Assembly: GCA_946557785.1 (NCBI GenBank)
Contig: CAMNTH010000015.1
Span: 1 to 64,000, forward strand
From: an uncultured Blautia sp.
GTDB lineage: Bacteria > Bacillota > Clostridia > Lachnospirales > Lachnospiraceae
Reading direction: 5' to 3'
DNA length: 64,000 bases
Every line of letters starts with the position of its first letter. The stretch's first letter is position 1. Below, in pieces: positions 57,081 to 64,000 of this stretch. A model generated the notes under the pieces. The model was not told the origin of the DNA. It did no database searches and was given only the letters and a program-made list of their open reading frames with translations. Both the position numbers and the translations under genes were made by a program.

Positions 57081-60000
57081 ATGTATCTGAAAAATATTGA
57101 AGTGCATGGGTTTAAGTCCTTTGCACAGAAAATTAATTTTGAATTTCATAATGGGATTACCGGCATTGTGGGACCAAATGGAAGTGGAAAGAGCAATGTG
57201 GGAGACGCCGTGCGCTGGGTGCTTGGGGAACAAAGTGCCAAGCAGCTTCGTGGTGGGAACATGCAGGACGTTATTTTTTCCGGAACAGAAACCAGGAAGC
57301 CTTTAAGCTTCGCTTCCGTTGCCATTACACTGGATAATTGTGATCATAAGCTTCCGGTTGATTATAATGAGGTGACAGTTACCAGGCGTTTATACCGATC
57401 AGGCGAAAGCGAATATCTGATCAATGGCAGTACCTGCCGTCTGAAAGACATTAATGAAATGTTTTACGATACCGGTATTGGAAAAGAGGGATATTCCATT
57501 ATCGGCCAGGGCCAGATAGACAAGATCCTAAGCGGCAAGCCGGAAGAGCGCAGGGAGCTGTTTGATGAAGCTGCCGGAATCGTAAAGTTTAAGCGAAGAA
57601 AAAATACCACCATCAAAAAGCTGGAGGAAGAACGGCAGAACCTGGTTCGTGTTACGGATATTTTAAGCGAACTGACAAAGCAGCTTGGGCCTTTGGAGAA
57701 ACAGTCAGAAGCAGCGAAAATCTATTTGGCAAAGAGAGACGTTCTCCGAGAATTGGATGTCAACCTTTTTTTGGCGGATCACGAATATACAGGAAAGATT
57801 CTGAAGCAACTGGAAGAAAAAAACGAAAACTCCCAGGAAGAACTGAAAGAAGCCCAGGAAGCTTTTGAGAAAACAAAAGAAGAATACGAGAAGCTGGAAG
57901 TAGAGCTTGAGGAATTAAGCAAAAAGATTGATGCTTTGCGTGAAGAGTCCCAGGAAAATGCGCTGATGTCCCAGCAGTACGAAGGGCAGATCAATGTATT
58001 GGAGGAGCAGATTTCCTCAGGACATCAAAGCGACCAGCACTATAGAGGCCGAATGAATGTGATTCAGGAGGATCTGGAAAAGCGTGCAAGATCCAGAGAG
58101 GAACTTGAACAGGAAAAATCAGAGCTTCGAGCCTCCATGAAAGAAATCCGCAGGCGGTTAAGTACAGAGGAAGAGCACTTGGAAACTATTCTTGCGGGTG
58201 TAGAGGAGTGCAGCAGCGCTGTAGAAAACGGCAAAAATGAAATTATTGAGATTTTGAACAGCCGTGCAACCACAAAAGGAAAGGCGCAGCGTTTTGATGC
58301 CATGATGGAGCAGATGGGGATTCGAAAGGCACAGATCAGCCAGAGGATCCTTCATTTAAAGACGGATGAAGATGAGCTTAGAACATCCAAAGCAAAGGCT
58401 CGGGCAGAATATGACAGCATCAGCTCTTCCATTCAGGCCATGAATGAGGAATGCGTCCGTCTGGACGGGGAGGTGCAGAAGCTTCAGGCAGAACTGAAAA
58501 AGCAGAACAGTCAGATGGAGATCGGGCAGACTGCATATCATCGGGAAGAATCCCGTTTGGAATCCCTAAAAAATATTACAGAGCGCTATGATGGTTACGG
58601 AAACAGTATCCGAAGAGTCATGGAGCAGAAGGGACGGATGACCGGAATCAAGGGTGTTGTGGCAGATTTGATCCAGGTAAATAAGGATTATGAAATTGCC
58701 ATAGAGACAGCCCTTGGGGGAAGTATTCAGAATATTGTAACAGATAATGAGAATACTGCTAAGCAGATGATTGAGTTTCTGAAAAAGAACCGATTCGGCC
58801 GTGCAACCTTCCTGCCTTTAAGTAGCGTTAGTTCCAGAGGAGATTTTCAGCAAAAAGATGCTCTAAAGGAAACAGGCGTGATTGGTGTGGCAAGTGAGCT
58901 TGTAAGTGCAGACCAGGAGTATGCAGGGCTTGTGAAATATTTGCTGGGCAGGGTTTTGGTTGTAGATCATATTGATCATGCCATACCGATTGCAAAGAAA
59001 TATCGGCACAGTCTGCGTATGGTAACCGTGGAGGGAGAATCCTTTAGCCCGGGCGGATCCATGACCGGTGGTGCCTTTAAGAATAACAGCAATCTTCTTG
59101 GAAGACGGCGCGAAATAGAGGAACTGGAATTCAGTGTCAAATCCTTGAAAAAGGATATGGATGAGATGCAGAAATCCATTGATGAAAACAGAAGCAAAAG
59201 AAATGTGATCAGGGATACCATTGCAGAGTTTCAGGAAAAGCTGAGAGGACAGTATGTAGCACAAAACACTGCCAAACTGAATCTGGAACAGCTGCAGGAA
59301 AAAGAAAAAGATATTCAGAACAGCTATGCACAGATTCAGAGGGACAGGGCGGAGTTAAAGCGTCAGATGGAGGAGCTTTCGGAGGATAACAGCCACATTG
59401 CCAGGGAACTGGAGGCGTCCCAAAAGGATGAGGAGGAATTAAAGACCTTTATTGCAGCTAAGCAGGAGGAATTGGACGAGCTTCATAATGAAGAAGCTGC
59501 CAAGCAGAAAGAACTGGAAGCAATTCGGCTGGAAGCGGCCGCTATGGAGCAAAAGGCGGATTTTGGCAGGGAGAATCTGGATCGTTTGATTTCTGAGATG
59601 AAGGCTTTGGAAGAGGAAAAGGAGAATATTCATCAAATGCTTCTTGAGGGAAGCCAGGAGATGGAGAAAAAGAAACTGGCCATCCATGACTTGAAGGCTG
59701 AAATCATCAGGTGCAAAAAACAGCAGGAAAAAAGCAATGGGCAGATGGAGCAGTGGCAGGCACAAAAGGAAGAACGCAATAACAGACATAAAGTATTTTT
59801 TCAAAAACGTGATGAGCTTTCCGGACATATCAGTCTTTTGGACAAGGAGTGCTTCCGCTTAAAAAGCCAGATCGAAAAGCTGGAAGAACACAGAGAGGCG
59901 CAGATCAATTACCTGTGGGAGGAATATGAAATCACACCTAACAGCGCCCTTGCATATAGAAAAGAAGAAATGAATGACCGCCAGGCTATGAAGAAAGAGA

Positions 60001-60641
60001 TTTCGGTGATCAAGGATGAAATACGAAAGCTTGGAACTGTTAACGTAAATGCCATTGAAGATTATAAAAATCTGCTGGAGAGACATACCTTCCTGTCTGG
60101 GCAGTATAATGACCTGGTAAAGGCAGAAGAAACCCTTGCAGGTATTATTCAGGAATTGGATGAAGGTATGCGGCGCCAGTTTACGGAGAAATTTAAGGAT
60201 ATCCAAAGAGAGTTTGATAAAGCATTTAAGGAGCTTTTTGGAGGCGGAAAGGGTACTTTGGAGCTTGCGGAGGATGAAGATATTCTGGAAGCAGGCATTA
60301 AGATCATTTCACAGCCTCCGGGAAAGAAGCTGCAGAATATGATGCAGCTTTCCGGGGGAGAGAAGGCGCTGACGGCAATTGCTCTTTTGTTTGCCATTCA
60401 GAATCTCAAGCCGTCTCCTTTCTGCCTTCTTGATGAAATTGAGGCTGCGCTGGATGATTCTAACGTAGGGCGATTTGCTGCATATTTACAAAAGCTGACG
60501 GAGAATACGCAGTTTATTATCATTACACACAGGCGCGGTACGATGAATGCCGCAGACCGTCTTTATGGTATTACCATGCAGGAAAAAGGAGTTTCCACTT
60601 TGGTGTCTGTTGACCTGGTGGAGAATCAGCTTACCAAGTAG
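57081..60641 (+). CDS. smc: Chromosome segregation protein SMC
   Basis: MYLKNIEVHGFKSFAQKI, GPNGSGKSNVGDAVRWVLGEQSAK, long coiled coils, hinge, LSGGEKALTAIALLFAI. Confidence 0.97.
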   Translation: MYLKNIEVHGFKSFAQKINFEFHNGITGIVGPNGSGKSNVGDAVRWVLGEQSAKQLRGGNMQDVIFSGTETRKPLSFASVAITLDNCDHKLPVDYNEVTVTRRLYRSGESEYLINGSTCRLKDINEMFYDTGIGKEGYSIIGQGQIDKILSGKPEERRELFDEAAGIVKFKRRKNTTIKKLEEERQNLVRVTDILSELTKQLGPLEKQSEAAKIYLAKRDVLRELDVNLFLADHEYTGKILKQLEEKNENSQEELKEAQEAFEKTKEEYEKLEVELEELSKKIDALREESQENALMSQQYEGQINVLEEQISSGHQSDQHYRGRMNVIQEDLEKRARSREELEQEKSELRASMKEIRRRLSTEEEHLETILAGVEECSSAVENGKNEIIEILNSRATTKGKAQRFDAMMEQMGIRKAQISQRILHLKTDEDELRTSKAKARAEYDSISSSIQAMNEECVRLDGEVQKLQAELKKQNSQMEIGQTAYHREESRLESLKNITERYDGYGNSIRRVMEQKGRMTGIKGVVADLIQVNKDYEIAIETALGGSIQNIVTDNENTAKQMIEFLKKNRFGRATFLPLSSVSSRGDFQQKDALKETGVIGVASELVSADQEYAGLVKYLLGRVLVVDHIDHAIPIAKKYRHSLRMVTVEGESFSPGGSMTGGAFKNNSNLLGRRREIEELEFSVKSLKKDMDEMQKSIDENRSKRNVIRDTIAEFQEKLRGQYVAQNTAKLNLEQLQEKEKDIQNSYAQIQRDRAELKRQMEELSEDNSHIARELEASQKDEEELKTFIAAKQEELDELHNEEAAKQKELEAIRLEAAAMEQKADFGRENLDRLISEMKALEEEKENIHQMLLEGSQEMEKKKLAIHDLKAEIIRCKKQQEKSNGQMEQWQAQKEERNNRHKVFFQKRDELSGHISLLDKECFRLKSQIEKLEEHREAQINYLWEEYEITPNSALAYRKEEMNDRQAMKKEISVIKDEIRKLGTVNVNAIEDYKNLLERHTFLSGQYNDLVKAEETLAGIIQELDEGMRRQFTEKFKDIQREFDKAFKELFGGGKGTLELAEDEDILEAGIKIISQPPGKKLQNMMQLSGGEKALTAIALLFAIQNLKPSPFCLLDEIEAALDDSNVGRFAAYLQKLTENTQFIIITHRRGTMNAADRLYGITMQEKGVSTLVSVDLVENQLTK

Positions 60642-60654
60642 GAGGAGAATGCAT

Positions 60655-61590
60655 ATGTCAGAGGAAAAAAAGGGATTTTTTAAACGTCTTGTAAGTGGGC
60701 TTACTAAGACAAGAGATAATATTGTGGCTGGATTTGACTCTATTTTCAGCGGTTATTCCAGCATTGACGATGATTTTTATGAGGAACTGGAGGAAATCCT
60801 CATTATGGGAGATATTGGAATTAATGCAACATCTTCAATATTAGATCATCTCAAGGAGCAGGTTGCAGACAAACATATCCGTGACCCAAAGGAATGCAAG
60901 GAGCTTTTGATCAATAGTATTAAGGAACAGATGAAGGTGGACAGTACGGAGTACGAATTTGAAAACCGCAAATCTGTAGTCCTGGTGATTGGCGTAAATG
61001 GTGTGGGAAAGACCACATCCGTAGGAAAGCTTGCAGGAAAATTAAAGGATCAGGGGAAAAAAGTGGTTTTGGCTGCAGCAGATACTTTCCGCGCAGCGGC
61101 AGGGGAGCAGCTTACCCAGTGGGCAAATCGTGCAGGGGTAGATATTATTGGCGGACAGTCCGGCGCAGATCCGGCTTCTGTTGTGTATGATGCGGTTGCA
61201 GCTGCAAAAGCACGAAACGCAGATGTTCTTCTTTGCGATACAGCAGGGCGCCTTCATAATAAGAAAAACCTTATGGAAGAGCTTCGGAAAATTTACCGGA
61301 TCCTGGAGAGGGAGTATCCTGAGGCCTATTTGGAAACACTGGTGGTTCTGGATGGAACCACAGGGCAGAATGCCCTTGCCCAGGCGAAGCAGTTTTCCGA
61401 AGTAGCCAGTGTAACGGGAATTATCCTGACAAAGCTGGACGGAACTGCGAAAGGCGGAATTGCAGTGGCTATTCAGTCAGAACTGGATATTCCCGTAAAA
61501 TATATCGGTGTTGGTGAAAGCATTGATGATCTTCAGAAGTTCGATGCAGATGCATTTGTGGATGCATTGTTTAATCGTACAGAAGAGTAA
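60655..61590 (+). CDS. ftsY: Signal recognition particle receptor FtsY
   Basis: GVNGVGKTTSVGKLAGKL, AADTFRAAAGEQL, DTAGRLHNKKNLMEEL, TKLDGTAKGGIAV. Confidence 0.96.
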   Translation: MSEEKKGFFKRLVSGLTKTRDNIVAGFDSIFSGYSSIDDDFYEELEEILIMGDIGINATSSILDHLKEQVADKHIRDPKECKELLINSIKEQMKVDSTEYEFENRKSVVLVIGVNGVGKTTSVGKLAGKLKDQGKKVVLAAADTFRAAAGEQLTQWANRAGVDIIGGQSGADPASVVYDAVAAAKARNADVLLCDTAGRLHNKKNLMEELRKIYRILEREYPEAYLETLVVLDGTTGQNALAQAKQFSEVASVTGIILTKLDGTAKGGIAVAIQSELDIPVKYIGVGESIDDLQKFDADAFVDALFNRTEE

Positions 61591-61650
61591 CAGGAAGAAG
61601 GCACTGCACAAGAAAAGAGAAACGGACGGGAAATGTCCAGGAGGAAGATT

Positions 61651-62862
61651 ATGCTCACATTAGAAAGTTTTGAAGAAGCATCAGAGATCGTAAAAAAGGT
61701 TACCCAGGAAACAAAGCTGATCAAAAGCAGTTATTTTACGGATCTTACAGGAAATAAGGTTTTTTTTAAGCCGGAAAATATGCAGCGTACAGGGGCTTAT
61801 AAGGTTCGGGGCGCTTATTATAAGATCAGTACCCTTACAGAGGAAGAAAGAGCGAAGGGGCTGATTGCTGCATCTGCAGGAAACCATGCCCAGGGCGTTG
61901 CTTATGCAGCACACAAATTCGGTGTGAAGGCTGTGATCGTGATGCCTACTACCACACCCCTTATTAAGGTAGAACGTACAAAGAGCTACGGTGCGGAAGT
62001 CATTCTTAAAGGAGATGTTTATGACGAAGCCTGCACATATGCTATGGAGCTTGCCCAAAAAGAGGGTTATACCTTTATCCATCCCTTTGATGATCCTGCG
62101 GTCGCAACCGGGCAGGGAACCATTGCTATGGAGATCGTGCAGGAACTGCCACTGGTAGATTATATTCTGGTACCGGTAGGGGGAGGCGGCCTGGCAACGG
62201 GAGTATCCACCCTTGCTAAGCTTTTGAACCCTCATATTAAGGTGATCGGTGTGGAACCTGCAGGGGCAGCCTGCTTGAGGGCCTCTCTTAATAAGGGAGA
62301 GGTGGTAACGCTGCAAAACATCAATACAATTGCAGATGGGACTGCAGTACAGACTCCCGGAGAGCATATTTTTCCCTATTTACAAGAAAACCTGGACGAT
62401 GTGATTATGGTTGAGGACGATGAGCTGATCGTGGCGTTTCTGGACATGGTTGAGAACCATAAGATGATTGTGGAAAACTCAGGACTTTTGACAGTGGCAG
62501 CGCTTCGCCATTTGGATTTTAAAAACAAAAAGGTAGTTGCTATTTTAAGCGGTGGAAATATGGATGTTATTACCATGTCCTCTGTAGTGCAGCATGGTCT
62601 GATCCAGAGAGACAGGATCTTTACGGTTTCCGTATTGATCCCGGACAAAGCAGGAGAGCTTGTACGTGTAGCCACCATTATTGCAGAAAACCAGGGAAAT
62701 GTTATTAAACTGGATCACAACCAATTTGTCAGCACCAACCGTAATGCAGCAGTGGAATTAAAGATTACAATGGAAGCATACGGAACAGATCATAAGAATC
62801 AGATCGTAAAGGCTCTGGAGGACGCCGGATGCAGACCAAGGGTAATCCGTGCAAGCTTATAA
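61651..62862 (+). CDS. ilvA: Threonine ammonia-lyase (with C-terminal ACT domain)
   Basis: RTGAYKVRGAYYKI PLP-Lys motif, ASAGNHAQGVAYAA, GGGGLATGV; C-terminal ACT-like segment; start at ATG 61651 after AGGAGG. Confidence 0.93.
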   Translation: MLTLESFEEASEIVKKVTQETKLIKSSYFTDLTGNKVFFKPENMQRTGAYKVRGAYYKISTLTEEERAKGLIAASAGNHAQGVAYAAHKFGVKAVIVMPTTTPLIKVERTKSYGAEVILKGDVYDEACTYAMELAQKEGYTFIHPFDDPAVATGQGTIAMEIVQELPLVDYILVPVGGGGLATGVSTLAKLLNPHIKVIGVEPAGAACLRASLNKGEVVTLQNINTIADGTAVQTPGEHIFPYLQENLDDVIMVEDDELIVAFLDMVENHKMIVENSGLLTVAALRHLDFKNKKVVAILSGGNMDVITMSSVVQHGLIQRDRIFTVSVLIPDKAGELVRVATIIAENQGNVIKLDHNQFVSTNRNAAVELKITMEAYGTDHKNQIVKALEDAGCRPRVIRASL

Positions 62863-62887
62863 GCTATAAATGAGATATATTATGATA

Positions 62888-62937
62888 TAAAAAAGCCAGC
62901 CAGCGTTTCCTTATAGATAGAAGGAAAGCTGGCTGAA
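62888..62937 (-). terminator. Intrinsic terminator of the DUF362 gene
   Basis: On the minus strand AGCCAGCTTTCCTT...AAGGAAACGCTGGCT followed by TTTTTT. Confidence 0.8.
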
Positions 62938-62940
62938 GCT

Positions 62941-64000
62941 TTATTTTACTTCGATCAGTTCATATTCGTCAGTTCCGATACCGATCTTCTTTGCATGTTC
63001 AATGCAGGATCTCCAGTTTGTAGTAGGAGAAACCGCTCCGAAATGATCATGTCCCTGGTGATCCGATTCTGCCAAAAGGGTACCCTCAATAATAGGCTGT
63101 CTGTTTACTGCATCAGCACAGGCGGTATCTAAGGCAACAGGATCGAAGGAGGCAAAGAAGCCAACATCCGGAACAATGGCAGCGTCATTTTCTCCATGGC
63201 AGTCGCAGTACGGAGAAACGTCGATTACCAGACTGATATGGAAATGAGGACGTCCGTCAATAACAGCCTTTGAATATTCTGCAATCTTGCAGTTCAGCAC
63301 ATCATTTGATTCATCAGATGCAGCAAGAACGGCATCCTTGGGACAAACGCCGATACATCTTCCGCAGCCTACGCATTTGTGGTGGTCAATAGACGCTTTA
63401 TTATTGGTAAATACAGGAGCCTGGTGAGCGCAGATTTTTTCACAGCGATGGCAGCCGATGCACAGATCCTGATCTATATGAGGTTTCCCTGCACTGTGCA
63501 TTTCCATCTTACCTGCTCGGGAACCGCAGCCCATACCGATGTTTTTCAGGGCGCCGCCGAAGCCTGTTGCTTCATGGCCTTTAAAATGGGAGAGGGAAAT
63601 AAAAATATCCGCATCCATGACAGCACGGCCGATCTTTGCTTCCTTTACATATTCGCCGCCCCGGACAGGTACATACTCCTCATCCGTCCCTTTGAGACCG
63701 TCAGCGATGAGAATATGGCAGCCTGTAGAGAACGGGGAAAATCCGTTGACATAGGCACTTTCCAGATGATCCAGAGCATTCTTGCGGCCCCCTACATAAA
63801 GTGTATTACAGTCTGTTAGAAATGGTTTTCCTCCCAGTTCCTTTACCATATCGGCAACTACCTTTGCATAGTTGGGGCGAAGGAAAGCCAGGTTTCCAGG
63901 TTCTCCGAAATGAATTTTGATCGCGGTATATTTGCCCTCAAAATCAATATTTCCCATTCCTGCTTTTTTTATAAGGCGCTGAAGCTTGTCCAAAAGACTT
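62941..64000 (-). CDS. DUF362 domain-containing protein with 4Fe-4S ferredoxin motifs (5' end beyond window)
   Basis: DLCIGCHRCEKICAH and HKCVGCGRCIGVCPK 4Fe-4S motifs; IKIHFGEPGNLAFLRPNY; reading frame open to the window edge. Confidence 0.88.
   Translation of the reverse strand, partial: SLLDKLQRLIKKAGMGNIDFEGKYTAIKIHFGEPGNLAFLRPNYAKVVADMVKELGGKPFLTDCNTLYVGGRKNALDHLESAYVNGFSPFSTGCHILIADGLKGTDEEYVPVRGGEYVKEAKIGRAVMDADIFISLSHFKGHEATGFGGALKNIGMGCGSRAGKMEMHSAGKPHIDQDLCIGCHRCEKICAHQAPVFTNNKASIDHHKCVGCGRCIGVCPKDAVLAASDESNDVLNCKIAEYSKAVIDGRPHFHISLVIDVSPYCDCHGENDAAIVPDVGFFASFDPVALDTACADAVNRQPIIEGTLLAESDHQGHDHFGAVSPTTNWRSCIEHAKKIGIGTDEYELIEVK

Overview
This is a 64 kb chromosomal window from a low-to-mid GC Firmicute, most likely a Lachnospiraceae-type Clostridium (inferred from gene content and order). 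Most of it is housekeeping and biosynthetic. Left to right it contains: a truncated ABC-2 exporter; an RluA-type pseudouridine synthase; a sigma-A-like promoter, cobalamin riboswitch and terminator; and a ~20 kb anaerobic corrinoid/tetrapyrrole supply cluster (cbiD-L-F-G-H-[J-E-T fusion]-A-B-cobD-cbiP-cbiC, a convergent MocR regulator, hemA-cysG(N)-hemC-cobA/hemD-hemB-hemL). These are followed by a lactonase, aroC, a CorA-type transporter, a rhomboid/derlin-like membrane protein, a lysA-like decarboxylase, tRNA-Leu(CAA), ftsH, an orphan zinc-finger anti-sigma-like protein, polA-coaE-MBL hydrolase and a UPF0237/UPF0210 pair. Next come a Trp-specifier T-box with a trpXYZ-like ABC transporter, tmcAL, pta-ackA, yceD-rpmF, a SipW / TasA-like / thioester-CnaB surface-fibre operon, GNAT, ABC-F, NUDIX, plsX-rnc-smc-ftsY, ilvA and a truncated DUF362 ferredoxin-like protein. 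The best candidate for a poorly described system is the SipW operon at about 45.6-52.1 kb. It has a ~300 nt leader with a mini-ORF and alternative pairings, three SipW-type signal-peptide proteins (one with a sortase-like tail), and a 1070-aa thioester/CnaB adhesin-like protein whose thioester Gln position reads His. I saw no CRISPR array, prophage or transposase. No searches or folding programs were run; all calls come from reading the sequence.
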